Positions 8,086 through 16,116 of a DNA stretch of 64,000 bases are shown here, one piece after another. Under the pieces are notes generated by a model. The model was not told the origin of the DNA and searched no databases. It saw only the letters and a list, made by a program, of their open reading frames with translations. The stretch comes from Streptomyces sp. AC1-42W (GTDB lineage Bacteria; Actinomycetota; Actinomycetes; Streptomycetales; Streptomycetaceae). The stretch spans positions 1,426,001 through 1,490,000 of the forward strand of contig NZ_QKWY01000002.1 of NCBI RefSeq assembly GCF_003248355.1, written 5' to 3'. The position numbers were made by a program, and so were the translations under genes. Positions within the stretch are counted from its first letter, which is position 1. Each line of letters starts with the position of its first letter.

Positions 8086-8664
8086 CTAGATCGAACGGAT
8101 CACCCGGGCCGGATTGCCCACGGCGACCACGTCGGCGGGAATGTCCCTGGTGACGACGGCTCCCGCGCCGATGACGCTGTTGTCCCCGATGGTCACCCCG
8201 GCCAGCACGATCGCCCCGCCCCCGAGCCAGACATTGTCGCCGATGGTGATGGGACGCGCCGCCTCCAGTTTGGCCCGGCGCGGTTCCGGCTCCACCGGGT
8301 GGGTGGGCGTGAGGAGTTGGACGTTCGGCCCGATCTGGCAGTCGCGGCCGATGGTGATCGGGGCGACGTCCAGTGCGGTGAGGTTGTAGTTGACGAACGT
8401 GTCCTCGCCGACCGTGAGGTACGAGCCGTAGTCGACGTACAGCGGCGGCCGGATGTGCGCCCCCGCGCCCAGGCCGCCGAGCAGTTCCGCGACGACCGGC
8501 CGCGCCGCGTCCGGGTCCTCGGTGTACGCGGCGAGATAGCGGGCGGCCAGCCGCACGGCCCGCTTCTGCGCCTCGACGATCTGCGGGTCGTCGGCGATGT
8601 ACAGGTCTCCGGCGAGCATCCGCTCGTGGTTCGTACGGGGGTCGCCCGCGAAGTGGTCCGTCAT
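8086..8664 (-). CDS. Maltose/galactoside O-acetyltransferase family protein (left-handed beta-helix)
   Basis: This 192-residue protein resembles maltose O-acetyltransferase (Maa/LacA). An N-terminal Maa-type helix region (MLAGDLYIADDPQIVEAQKR) is followed by hexapeptide repeats (ITIGRDCQIGPNV, ITIGDNVWLGGGAIV, VTIGDNSVIGAGAVVTRDIP). The catalytic histidine is probably that in TPTHPVEP. The enzyme would acetylate a hydroxyl of a sugar or similar small molecule with acetyl-CoA in the cytoplasm. The ATG has no Shine-Dalgarno sequence. TACGAT lies 7 bases upstream inside the operator palindrome, so the transcript is probably leaderless and repressed by occlusion of the -10 box. It shares an operon with the TetR gene; acetylation plus efflux suggests detoxification (inference). 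Confidence 0.88.
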   Translation of the reverse strand: MTDHFAGDPRTNHERMLAGDLYIADDPQIVEAQKRAVRLAARYLAAYTEDPDAARPVVAELLGGLGAGAHIRPPLYVDYGSYLTVGEDTFVNYNLTALDVAPITIGRDCQIGPNVQLLTPTHPVEPEPRRAKLEAARPITIGDNVWLGGGAIVLAGVTIGDNSVIGAGAVVTRDIPADVVAVGNPARVIRSI

Positions 8665-8666
8665 GG

Positions 8667-8700
8667 GTACGATCGTACACTCCAGGCGTACGATCGTACG
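8667..8700. promoter_or_regulatory. Two perfect palindromes 21 bp apart: probable TetR double operator
   Basis: GTACGATCGTAC (8667-8678) and CGTACGATCGTACG (8687-8700) are each fully self-complementary. Their centres are 21 bp apart, two helical turns. They lie between the divergent acetyltransferase-tetR operon and the MFS gene, and the first begins 3 bp from the acetyltransferase start codon. Confidence 0.8.
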
Positions 8701-8771
8701 CTCGTGGCGTCCGTCACCTTCGCCGCCACTTCGCACGCCCGCTCTCCGACCGTCTGACGAGGCCCCGCCGT

Positions 8772-9995
8772 ATGGATGCCGCCACACGCCGCTGGCGTGC
8801 CGCCCTGTTCCTGTTCATGCTCGCCGCCGGTACGGGCATGGCCTCCTGGGTCGCCCGCACCCCGGCCGTCCGGGACGGGCTCGACGTGTCCACGGGCGCG
8901 ATGGGCCTCGTGCTGTTCGGGCTGTCCACCGGCTCGATGGCCGGGGTCACGGCGTCCGGACCGCTGGTACGGCGCCGCGGCGGCCGGGCGACCATCCTCG
9001 GCGGCGTCCTCCTGATCGTCGCCGGGCTGCTGGTGGTCGCCGCCGGCACCGCCCTCTCGCAGGCCGCCGTGGTCTTCGGCGGGCTCGCCCTGTTCGGCGG
9101 CGGGATGGGGATGAGCGAGGTGGCGTTCAACATCGAGGGCGCCGCCGTCGAGAGCGCCATCGGCCGGCCCGTCCTGCCCGTGCTGCACGGATGTTTCAGC
9201 CTGGGAACCGTCGTCGGGGCGCTCCTGGGCATGGCCCTGACGGCGGCCGCGTTCCCCGTCGGATGGCATCTGACACTCGTCGCGGTGCTGATAGCCGGCG
9301 CCGGTGCACGGGCGGTCCTCGCCATCCCGCACGGCACGGGCAAGGAGGACGCACCGGCCGCCGGGTCCGCAGGGGGCGGGCTGCGCGGGCAACTGCACGT
9401 GTGGCGCGACCGGCAGCTCGTCCTCATCGGCGTGATCGTCCTGGCCATGGCCTTCGCGGAGGGCGCCGCCAACGACTGGCTGCCGCTGCTCATGGTCGAC
9501 GGGTACGACGTGAGCGCCACGGCGGGTTCGCTGACCTTCCTGGTCTTCGCCGCCTCGATGACCCTCGGCCGGCTGGCCGGCGGCCCCTTCCTGGAGCGGT
9601 TCGGACGGGTGAGGGTCGTCCGGATCAGCGGCCTCACCGCCGCGCTGGGCCTCGTGGTGGTCGTCGTCGCCCCGAGCCCCTGGATGGCGGGCGCCGCCAC
9701 CGTGCTGTGGGGGCTCGGCGCCTCCCTCGGCTTCCCGGTCACGGTGTCCGCCGCCGGTGACCACCCGCGCGACGCGGCGGCACGGGTGGCCGCCGTCTCC
9801 ACGGCGGGCTACGGCGCGTTCCTGGTCGGCCCGCCCGCCCTGGGCTTCCTCGCCGACCACATCGGCCTCCGGCTCACGATGACGGTCGTCCTCGCCCTGG
9901 TGGCCGTGGCCACGGCACTGGCCGGGGCGCTGGACACCGGCCCCGGCCCCGACCGCGACGCCACCGGCGCCCGGGCGGCACCGGCGACACCGTGA
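8772..9995 (+). CDS. MFS transporter
   Basis: This 407-residue transporter has about twelve membrane helices, with the MFS loop 2-3 motif (GPLVRRRGGRATILGG) near residue 60 and an equivalent in the second half (GPFLERFGRVRVVR). A hydrophilic middle loop (HGTGKEDAPAAGSAGGG) separates the halves. It is closest in style to the FucP/YbjJ-like 'MFS transporter' group of streptomycetes. The ATG at 8772 follows GAGG by about 10 bases. It is transcribed away from the acetyltransferase-tetR operon with a shared double operator, so it is probably induced by its own substrate. It ends 16 bases before the convergent sortase gene. Confidence 0.9.
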   Translation: MDAATRRWRAALFLFMLAAGTGMASWVARTPAVRDGLDVSTGAMGLVLFGLSTGSMAGVTASGPLVRRRGGRATILGGVLLIVAGLLVVAAGTALSQAAVVFGGLALFGGGMGMSEVAFNIEGAAVESAIGRPVLPVLHGCFSLGTVVGALLGMALTAAAFPVGWHLTLVAVLIAGAGARAVLAIPHGTGKEDAPAAGSAGGGLRGQLHVWRDRQLVLIGVIVLAMAFAEGAANDWLPLLMVDGYDVSATAGSLTFLVFAASMTLGRLAGGPFLERFGRVRVVRISGLTAALGLVVVVVAPSPWMAGAATVLWGLGASLGFPVTVSAAGDHPRDAAARVAAVSTAGYGAFLVGPPALGFLADHIGLRLTMTVVLALVAVATALAGALDTGPGPDRDATGARAAPATP

Positions 9996-10011
9996 CGCCC
10001 CGGCGCGCCGC

Positions 10012-10725
10012 TCACTTCGCCCCGACCGAGTCCAGGTGGGCGAAGACCACCACGTTGTCCTCGTAGTCCTTCGCCTTCCGGTCGTAGTCGCCGCCGCAGG
10101 TGATCAGGCGCAGCTGCGCGTCCGGGGTGTCGGCGTACACCTTGTCGTCCGGGAAGTCCGCCTTGCTGAACGTCTCCACGCTGTCCACGGAGAACGAGGC
10201 CACCGTCCCGTCGGCGCGGGTGATGTCCACGGTCGCGCCGGGTTTCAGGAACCGCAGCTGGAGGAAGACGGCGGGCCCGGTCGTGGTGTCCACATGGCCC
10301 GCCACGATCGACGTCCCCAGCTCACCGGGCGTCGGCCCGTCCTTGAACCAGCCGACCAGGTTCTTGTCGTTCGGCGGCGGCGCGTCGAGCCGGCCCGACG
10401 CGCCGATCGACAGCGGCGTGAACGGCGCGTCCACCGCGATCGACGGAATGCGCAGCCGGGTCGGCTCCGAGCGGGGCAGCGACGGCGACTCGCTCGGCTC
10501 GTCGCCCTTCGCGCCGGCGGCGGAGGCAGAGGGGGAGGCGGCCGCGGAGACCGCCACCGAGGGCGGGGCGGGCGGCTTGTCGTCCACCGGCGAACCGATG
10601 GAGTGGTAGATCAGGACCATGCCGAGCCCGGCCACCGCGAGGGGCCAGAACAGGGCCCGGCTCAGCGGACCGGTGGGGGCCGCGGTTCCGGGGGTGGGGG
10701 ATTCGGAGGTCTGCGGGGCGGCCAT
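10012..10725 (-). CDS. Class F-like sortase
   Basis: This 237-residue membrane-anchored transpeptidase has one N-terminal helix (about 25-42), a Pro/Ala/Ser-rich linker, then the sortase barrel starting near RLRIPSIAVDAPF. The catalytic residues are His144 (VAGHVDT) and Cys210 (RLITCGG); Arg216 six residues later is the candidate third residue. The TCGGDYD context is typical of actinobacterial class F sortases. It would cut a sorting signal and join the protein to the cell wall or another acceptor. The gene lies 150 bases downstream of, and on the same strand as, a repeat-containing surface protein with a sorting-like C-terminus, its most obvious substrate. The ATG at 10725 follows AAAGG by 10 bases. 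Confidence 0.9.
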   Translation of the reverse strand: MAAPQTSESPTPGTAAPTGPLSRALFWPLAVAGLGMVLIYHSIGSPVDDKPPAPPSVAVSAAASPSASAAGAKGDEPSESPSLPRSEPTRLRIPSIAVDAPFTPLSIGASGRLDAPPPNDKNLVGWFKDGPTPGELGTSIVAGHVDTTTGPAVFLQLRFLKPGATVDITRADGTVASFSVDSVETFSKADFPDDKVYADTPDAQLRLITCGGDYDRKAKDYEDNVVVFAHLDSVGAK

Positions 10726-10875
10726 GGAGGAAGAGCCTTTCGTCCGGGCGGGTGCGGTACGAGGGGGAAAACGCGGGCGCCGCGGCCGCCGTCCGGAGGG
10801 ACGGCGACCGCGACGGCTGGGGCGTCGCCCGGCAGGCGGGACCTTGCGGAACACGCCCCAGGGACCGCGGGCCGG

Positions 10876-11592
10876 TCAGGCCATCGCACCGCCGGACGCC
10901 TGGCGGCGGCGGAGCCGGTACGCCGCGACACCCGCGCCACCGAGGAGCAGCAGCGAACCGGCCGCCAGACCGCTGCCGGTCATCGCCATCGCGCCGCCAC
11001 CCGTGTGCATACCGCCGTGCGGCTTCTGCTCGTCCTTGTACTTGCCGCCCTCGTCGCCCGGCTTCCACTCGCTCACCGTCTGCGCGAGAGCGCCACCGCC
11101 GGCGTGCACGCCACCGCTGGGCTTGTCCTCGTTCTTGTACTTGCCGCCTTCGTCGCCGGGCTGCCATTCCTTGGCGACGGTCTTGGCGAGGGCGCCGCCG
11201 CCGGTGTGCATGCCGCCGTGGGGCTTGTCCTCGTTCTTGTACTTGCCGCCTTCGTCGCCGGGCTGCCATTCCTTGGCGACGGTCTTGGCGAGGGCGCCGC
11301 CGCCGGTGTGGACGCCGCCGTGGGGCTTGTCGGCGTCCTTGTACTTGCCGCCCTCGTCGCCCGGCTGCCACTCCTTGGCGATCGTCTTCGACAGGGCACC
11401 GCCACCGGCGTGGACGCCGCCGCTGGGCTTGTCCTTCTTCCAGCCGCCGTCGGAGTCGTCGTGCTCGTGGGCGGCGGACGAGCCGCCGTGGTTCTGGTCG
11501 GCGGCCACGGTCATCGCGTAGGCCGTCGGGGTCGTGATGGTGAGTACCGCCGTGACGGCGGCCGAGGCGAACAGCGTGCGGGCAGAGCGCAT
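10876..11592 (-). CDS. Secreted tandem-repeat surface protein with sorting-like C-terminus
   Basis: This 238-residue protein has a Sec signal peptide (1-26, ending TAYA), a His/Asp-rich linker and four nearly identical 33-34 residue repeats (55-189). Each repeat runs from KP(H/S)GG(V/M)H(T/A)GGG through LAKTVAKEWQPGDEGGKYK. A shortened fifth copy follows (190-206), then a hydrophobic helix and an RLRRR tail. MAMTG (202-206) sits just before the helix like the LAxTG signal of class E sortases, and every full repeat has a related LAKTV/LAQTV at the same place. The start codon follows AAAGGACC by 8 bases. Function is unknown; the conserved His and acidic/Lys-rich patches suggest ion or wall-polymer binding. 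It is probably attached by the sortase downstream. Confidence 0.85.
   Translation of the reverse strand: MRSARTLFASAAVTAVLTITTPTAYAMTVAADQNHGGSSAAHEHDDSDGGWKKDKPSGGVHAGGGALSKTIAKEWQPGDEGGKYKDADKPHGGVHTGGGALAKTVAKEWQPGDEGGKYKNEDKPHGGMHTGGGALAKTVAKEWQPGDEGGKYKNEDKPSGGVHAGGGALAQTVSEWKPGDEGGKYKDEQKPHGGMHTGGGAMAMTGSGLAAGSLLLLGGAGVAAYRLRRRQASGGAMA
11026..11430. repeat. Four coding tandem repeats of 99-102 bp in the surface protein gene
   Basis: Units fall at 11329-11430, 11227-11328, 11125-11226 and 11026-11124 (minus-strand reading). The second and third are almost identical in DNA, which favours recent duplication and copy-number change. Confidence 0.85.
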
Positions 11593-11837
11593 CTGTCACA
11601 GGTCCTTTCGTCGCCCCTGCGAGGAGTGACGGTGTGTCGACTCCTGGTGACGCAGCGGCTACGTGATCCACCGTCAAGCCGAACCGGGAACCCCGCCATC
11701 GGAAGAGCGCCGCATGGGGGCCCTGCCATGGGCCCATCGAGTGGCGGAGAGCGGAACATCACCCATTGGACGGCACAGCGCACCCACCCGAGGTTTGGAA
11801 TCGGCCCCGCCCCGCACGACCGCGTGCCCCCGGCCCG

Positions 11838-12683
11838 TCAGTTCAGCAGCGACCGCGCCGCCCGCGCGCTGTGCCGCACCGCCTCCGCCGTAGCCGGGTC
11901 CACCCCCTCGACGACCCGCGCGTACTCCTCCATCGCCGCCGCGCCCCGCAGGAACTGCCCGGCGCGCACCAGCAGCTGGGCGTGCTCGTAGCGCAGCGCC
12001 GCCGGGTGCGAGGGCAGCAGCAGGGACAGCTCCACCGCCCACAGCGCCACGTCCGTGTGCTCCGGGCGGGCCGCGGCCCAGGCCCGGATGTTGTTCAGGA
12101 CCCGCAGCACCACCTCCAGCGGGCGCGCCGGCTCCAGCGACGACGGCTCCCACCGCTCCCCGGTCGAGCTCGTCACCAGCAGCTCCGCGTCCTGGTCCGT
12201 CAGCGGCCGCCCACCGGCGAAGGGATCGGCGAGCACCCGCTCGGCCGGATCGCCGAACCCGACGACGAAATGACCCGGCAGCGCCACCCCGTACACCGGG
12301 GCGCCCGCCCGCCGGGCGACCTCGATCCACACCACCGACAGCAGGATCGGCAGCCCGCGCCGCCGCCGCAGCACCTCGTGCAGCAGGGACGACTCCAGGC
12401 GCCGGTAGTCGGCCGCGGCGCCCTCGAACCCGTAGCGCTCACCGAGCAGTTCGGCCAGCGCCGACGCCCAGGCATGGGCGCCGCGCAGCCCGTAGGGGAG
12501 CTGCCCGGCGAGCCGGTCCAGCTCGATCTGCGCCTCGTCGATCCCGCGGGCGTCCAGCTCCGGGTCCGCCACCGCCGCCACCAGCAGGCACAGGAGCGCC
12601 AGATCGGGCCGTTCGGCGCGGGCCTCCTCCGCGAACCGGCGGCGCGGCTCCTCGCGGTCGTTCCCCTCGTCGGCCACGGTCAC
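11838..12683 (-). CDS. SirB1-type transglutaminase-like/TPR protein
   Basis: This 281-residue soluble protein matches the SirB1 family. A transglutaminase-like domain has the motif RRGLPILLSVVWIEVARRAG and a later GVALPGHFVVGF, and is followed by helical repeats (AVELSLLLPSHPAALRYEHA). The usual catalytic cysteine of true transglutaminases is not evident, so an enzymatic role is doubtful. The GTG at 12683 overlaps the stop of the acetyltransferase gene (GTGA), implying coupling; GTG at 12677 is an alternative. No specific function can be assigned. Confidence 0.8.
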   Translation of the reverse strand: MTVADEGNDREEPRRRFAEEARAERPDLALLCLLVAAVADPELDARGIDEAQIELDRLAGQLPYGLRGAHAWASALAELLGERYGFEGAAADYRRLESSLLHEVLRRRRGLPILLSVVWIEVARRAGAPVYGVALPGHFVVGFGDPAERVLADPFAGGRPLTDQDAELLVTSSTGERWEPSSLEPARPLEVVLRVLNNIRAWAAARPEHTDVALWAVELSLLLPSHPAALRYEHAQLLVRAGQFLRGAAAMEEYARVVEGVDPATAEAVRHSARAARSLLN

Positions 12684-13681
12684 ACCGGCCGGAAGTGGTG
12701 GTACAGGTGGTGGACCGCGAAGCCCATCCCCTCGTACAGGGCGCGGGCGCCCTCGTTGTCCGCCTCCACCTGGAGCCAGGCGGCGGACGCGCCCTCGTCC
12801 ATCGCCTGCCGGGCCAGCGCGGTCATCACGGCCGTCGCCAGGCCCCGCCGCCGGTGCTCGGGGGCCACCTCGACGGCCATGAACCCGGCCCACCGCCCGT
12901 CGACCACGCACCGCCCGATCGCGGCGGGTGCCGACTCACCGGGCCCGCCGGGCACGGTGGCGAACCACACCGACGGCCCGGAGTGCAGCACCGCCGTCAC
13001 CTCCGGGCCGGGCGTCCCGACCCGCTGGTAGCGGGCGAGCCACTCCGGACCGGCCGTACGGGACAGCCGGACGCGGGAGATCTCGGCCGGCAGGTCACCG
13101 ACCGGGGCGAGCGCGGCGATGCGCAGCTCCGCCGTCACCTCGCGCCGCCAGCCGTGCTCCTCCAGGGCCGCGCACAGCTCCTCCTGCGCCCCCTCCGCGC
13201 CGGTCGCCGTCTGCACGTACGCCGGCAGGTCCCGGTCCGCGTACCACTGGCGGACACGCCCGAGCGCCGGGCCGAGCGGGAGTCCGGGGTCGCCGAGGGG
13301 CAGCACCGAGTTGGCGCGACGGGTGAATCCGGCCGAGGCGCGCAGCAGCCAGTCGCCCAGCGGCTCGCTCTCCACGGGCTGCCAGGCGCGCGCCGAGACG
13401 CGGGCGAGTTCGGCGAAGGTGGCGGCGGGTCCGCGCCGCCGGGCCGGGGCGGACGGCACGACCTTCCCCGCGACCAGGGTGGACTCGGGGATGCGCACCG
13501 AATCCCCGCCGCGGGGTGTGACGGACAGCACACCGTCGTCCCACGATGTGAGAACGCCGACCGTGTCGGTGAATTTCGGCCCGTGGGGGCCGTCTTCGGT
13601 CAAACGCCTGACTGATACCCGTTTGCCCACGTCAGCCGGTGCAATTCGGACCTCCAGCCGTCCGCCGATGGTGAATTCCAC
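12680..13681 (-). CDS. GNAT N-acetyltransferase with N-terminal SH3-like domain (Rv0428c-like)
   Basis: This 333-residue protein begins with a 75-residue beta-rich region (RLEVRIAPADVGKRVSVRRL). It ends with a GNAT fold whose acetyl-CoA loop is EVAPEHRRRGLATAVMTAL, followed by ADNEGARALYEGMGF. The same arrangement is found in mycobacterial Rv0428c. It would transfer acetyl from acetyl-CoA to an unknown amine. The GTG at 13681 follows AGGAGGGG by 11 bases. It is the first gene of a two-gene operon with the SirB1-like gene and is divergent from fdxA. Confidence 0.85.
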   Translation of the reverse strand: MEFTIGGRLEVRIAPADVGKRVSVRRLTEDGPHGPKFTDTVGVLTSWDDGVLSVTPRGGDSVRIPESTLVAGKVVPSAPARRRGPAATFAELARVSARAWQPVESEPLGDWLLRASAGFTRRANSVLPLGDPGLPLGPALGRVRQWYADRDLPAYVQTATGAEGAQEELCAALEEHGWRREVTAELRIAALAPVGDLPAEISRVRLSRTAGPEWLARYQRVGTPGPEVTAVLHSGPSVWFATVPGGPGESAPAAIGRCVVDGRWAGFMAVEVAPEHRRRGLATAVMTALARQAMDEGASAAWLQVEADNEGARALYEGMGFAVHHLYHHFRPV

Positions 13682-13798
13682 AGCTCTGTCCGCCCCTCCT
13701 GTTCGGTTCGTGCCCGCGAACGGAGATACTAGGGGCGGGCATCGACGACGCCGCGCTCCCGCGCGAGAGCCAACGCCCTACCGAGGAGGAACGACAGC

Positions 13799-14119
13799 GT
13801 GACCTACGTCATCGCGCAGCCTTGTGTCGACGTCAAGGACAAGGCCTGCATCGAAGAGTGCCCCGTCGACTGCATCTACGAGGGCCAGCGGTCCTTGTAC
13901 ATCCACCCGGACGAGTGTGTCGACTGCGGAGCCTGCGAGCCGGTCTGCCCCGTGGAAGCGATCTTCTACGAGGACGACACCCCGGACGAGTGGAAGGACT
14001 ACTACAAGGCGAACGTCGAGTTCTTCGACGACCTCGGGTCGCCGGGTGGTGCCTCCAAGCTTGGTCTGATCGAACGGGACCACCCGTTCGTCGCCGCGCT
14101 GCCGCCGCAGAACCAGTAA
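13799..14119 (+). CDS. fdxA: 7Fe ferredoxin
   Basis: This 106-residue ferredoxin has eight cysteines at 9, 17, 21, 25, 40, 43, 46 and 50. The CVDCGACEPVCP motif carries the [4Fe-4S] site and the longer spacing after Cys9 is typical of a [3Fe-4S] site. The long acidic C-terminal half (EDDTPDEWKDYYKANVEFF) is characteristic of FdxA/FdxC of actinobacteria. It is a soluble electron carrier. The GTG at 13799 follows a strong GAGGAGG. A terminator follows the gene, but dapC lies next in the same direction, the conserved actinobacterial order (Rv1177-Rv1178). Confidence 0.97.
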   Translation: MTYVIAQPCVDVKDKACIEECPVDCIYEGQRSLYIHPDECVDCGACEPVCPVEAIFYEDDTPDEWKDYYKANVEFFDDLGSPGGASKLGLIERDHPFVAALPPQNQ

Positions 14120-14140
14120 CAGCGCCCGGCACGTGCGCCG

Positions 14141-14179
14141 CCGCGGTCCCGTACGGCTCGTCGCCGTGCGGGACCGCGG
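14141..14179 (+). terminator. Hairpin between fdxA and dapC
   Basis: A 16-base arm (14141-14156) pairs with 14164-14179 with one wobble, leaving a 7-base loop, followed by TGTTTCCC. It may attenuate rather than stop read-through into dapC. Confidence 0.75.
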
Positions 14180-14238
14180 TGTTTCCCGCCCGCCCTCCGG
14201 ACCGCCCGCGTGACCCCCGTACGAGAAAGCAGAGAGCC

Positions 14239-15333
14239 GTGTCCGCAGTCTCCTCCCGCCTCCCGGTCTTCCCCTGGGACAAGCTGGCGCCCTACAAGTC
14301 GACGGCCGGGGCCCACCCGGACGGGATCGTGGACCTGTCCGTGGGCACGCCGGTCGACCCGGTGCCCGAGCTGATCCGGCAGGCGCTCGTCGCGGCCGCG
14401 GACAGCCCCGGCTATCCGACGGTGTGGGGCACCGCCGAACTGCGGGACGCGCTCACCGGCTGGGTGGAGCGGCGCCTCGGCGCGGCCGGGGTGGCCCACG
14501 AGAACGTGCTGCCCGTCGTCGGCTCCAAGGAGCTGGTTGCCTGGCTCCCGACGCAGCTGGGCCTCGGCCCCGGCGACAAGGTCGCCTACCCGCGCCTCGC
14601 CTACCCCACGTACGAGGTCGGCGCCCGGCTCTGCGGCGCCGAACCGGTGGTCTACGACGACCCGACCGCGCTCGACCCGGCCGGCCTCCGGCTGCTCTGG
14701 CTGAACTCGCCGTCCAACCCGACCGGCCGGGTCCTCGCCAAGGACGAGCTGACCCGGATCGTCGCCTGGGCCCGCGAGCACGGCGTGCTGGTCTTCAGCG
14801 ACGAGTGCTACCTGGAACTGGGCTGGGAGGCCGAACCGGTCTCCGTGCTCCACCCCGATGTGTGCGGCGGTACGTACGAGGGAATCGTCGCCGTCCACTC
14901 GCTGTCCAAGCGGTCCAACCTGGCCGGCTACCGCGCCGCGTTCGTCGCGGGCGACGCGGCCGTGCTCGGCGAGCTGCTCCAGATCCGCAAGCACGGCGGG
15001 ATGATGACGCCCGCCCCCGTCCAGGCGGCGACCGTCGCCGCGCTCGGCGACGACGCGCACGTGGCCGAGCAGCGCACCCGGTACGCCGGCCGGCGCGCCG
15101 CCCTGCGCGCGGCCCTGGAGGCGCACGGCTTCCGCATCGAGCACAGCGAGGCGAGCCTCTACCTGTGGGCGACCCGCGACGAACCGTGCTGGGACACCGT
15201 GGCGCACCTCGCGGAGCTGGGCATCCTGGTGGCGCCCGGCGACTTCTACGGACCGGCCGGCGACCGCTTCGTACGGGTGGCGTTCACGGCCACCGACGAG
15301 CGCGTCGCGGCCGCGGTCAAGCGACTGGGCTGA
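14239..15333 (+). CDS. dapC: Succinyldiaminopimelate transaminase
   Basis: This 364-residue fold-type I PLP aminotransferase makes N-succinyl-LL-diaminopimelate in the lysine/peptidoglycan pathway. The PLP lysine is Lys224 in HSLSKRSNLAGYR. Other family marks are the NSPSNPTG loop, SDECYLELGW and the C-terminal Arg in DRFVRVAF that binds substrate carboxylate. The size matches actinobacterial DapC. The start is the GTG at 14239, where homologues begin with MSAVSSRLPVFPWD-like sequence. It follows fdxA, and dapE lies 1.8 kb downstream on the same strand, so two steps of one pathway are close together. Confidence 0.93.
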   Translation: MSAVSSRLPVFPWDKLAPYKSTAGAHPDGIVDLSVGTPVDPVPELIRQALVAAADSPGYPTVWGTAELRDALTGWVERRLGAAGVAHENVLPVVGSKELVAWLPTQLGLGPGDKVAYPRLAYPTYEVGARLCGAEPVVYDDPTALDPAGLRLLWLNSPSNPTGRVLAKDELTRIVAWAREHGVLVFSDECYLELGWEAEPVSVLHPDVCGGTYEGIVAVHSLSKRSNLAGYRAAFVAGDAAVLGELLQIRKHGGMMTPAPVQAATVAALGDDAHVAEQRTRYAGRRAALRAALEAHGFRIEHSEASLYLWATRDEPCWDTVAHLAELGILVAPGDFYGPAGDRFVRVAFTATDERVAAAVKRLG

Positions 15334-15340
15334 GCACGCG

Positions 15341-15390
15341 CGCACGCGGGGGCCGCGAGGAGTACGTACTCCCCGCGGCCCCCGCGTGCG
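15341..15390. terminator. Very long near-perfect palindrome between convergent genes (bidirectional terminator)
   Basis: Fifty bases centred on GTAC form a 25-bp stem with a single mismatch and essentially no loop. It separates dapC from the convergent small secreted protein gene. Confidence 0.8.
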
Positions 15391-15405
15391 GGGGCCGGGA
15401 CGGTC

Positions 15406-15792
15406 TCAGCCGAGCGGCAGGCCCTTGGCCAGGGAGTCGGCGGACAGACCGCCGCCCTTGCCCTTGCCCTTGCCCGCCGTGCCCTTGCCGGCGACCTTCT
15501 GCGCCGTCGGGCCGGCCTTGGAGCCGAGGTCGGTGACCGTCTTGCCGGCCACCGGGAGCGTGGTGCCGACGACCTTGCCGCCGGTCTCGCCCGCGACGTC
15601 GGAGACCGGCTGGGCGGCCCCTTCGACCGTCTTGCCGAGACCGGAGCCCTCGACGCTGGTGAGACCGCCGAGGTCGGGGGCCTGCGGGAGCCCCGCGGCG
15701 CTCGCGGCGCCGGCCGCACCGACCACGGAGGTCGCACCCGCCGCGAACAGCAGTGCGGTACGGGCGATCCGGCGGGTCAGGGGGAGGGACAT
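15406..15792 (-). CDS. Small secreted protein, function unknown
   Basis: The product is 128 residues. A twin-basic N-terminus (LPLTRRIARTALLFAAGA) and Ala-rich core end near AGAASAA, giving a Sec signal peptide of about 35 residues. The mature part is Gly/Ser/Ala-rich, with repeated (G)KTV-type segments (LGKTVEG, AGKTVTD) and a Gly/Lys stretch (AGKGTAGKGKGKGGG) before the end. No catalytic motif is visible. The ATG at 15792 is set by AAGGAG just upstream; a longer open frame to 15918 lacks a ribosome-binding site. It is transcribed alone. Alpha-helical wall-associated function is possible but unsupported. Confidence 0.75.
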   Translation of the reverse strand: MSLPLTRRIARTALLFAAGATSVVGAAGAASAAGLPQAPDLGGLTSVEGSGLGKTVEGAAQPVSDVAGETGGKVVGTTLPVAGKTVTDLGSKAGPTAQKVAGKGTAGKGKGKGGGLSADSLAKGLPLG

Positions 15793-16116
15793 GATGCTCC
15801 TTCGACGGGAGGGAAATCTGGCTGTCCGTGGCTCGGACGCCCTGACAACCGCCGTGGGGGCGGGTGAGGTTGCGGTACGCCGACGTAAAGACCTGGCAAT
15901 GCGTCGGATAATCCTCAATGGAGGAACCGGGGCAAACGGTGCGCGCCGCGCCCGACCGCGGAACCGTCACTCCCCTTACGGCACAAGGCTTACGGAGGAC
16001 GGCGCGCCGATCGCCGGGCCACCGCTCGCGGGGCGCCCGCGGCACACGGCGGTACGCCCGCACGGGCGAGGGCTCGCACGCGTGCGCGGGCGGTCCGGTG
16101 TCGTCCGCCCCAGGGG
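15793..16116. other. Non-coding gap of 324 bases
   Basis: This gap holds the promoter of the small secreted protein gene (minus strand) and the downstream end of the lysozyme-like gene. An open frame continues upward to 15918 but starts with unconserved Arg/Ser-rich sequence and lacks a ribosome-binding site. No RNA gene or repeat was recognised. Confidence 0.6.

Noticed and set aside
10876..11592. A canonical LPXTG cell-wall anchor in the repeat protein
   Set aside because: No LPXTG is present. The C-terminus has the right layout but the motif is MAMTG, so only a variant signal is claimed.
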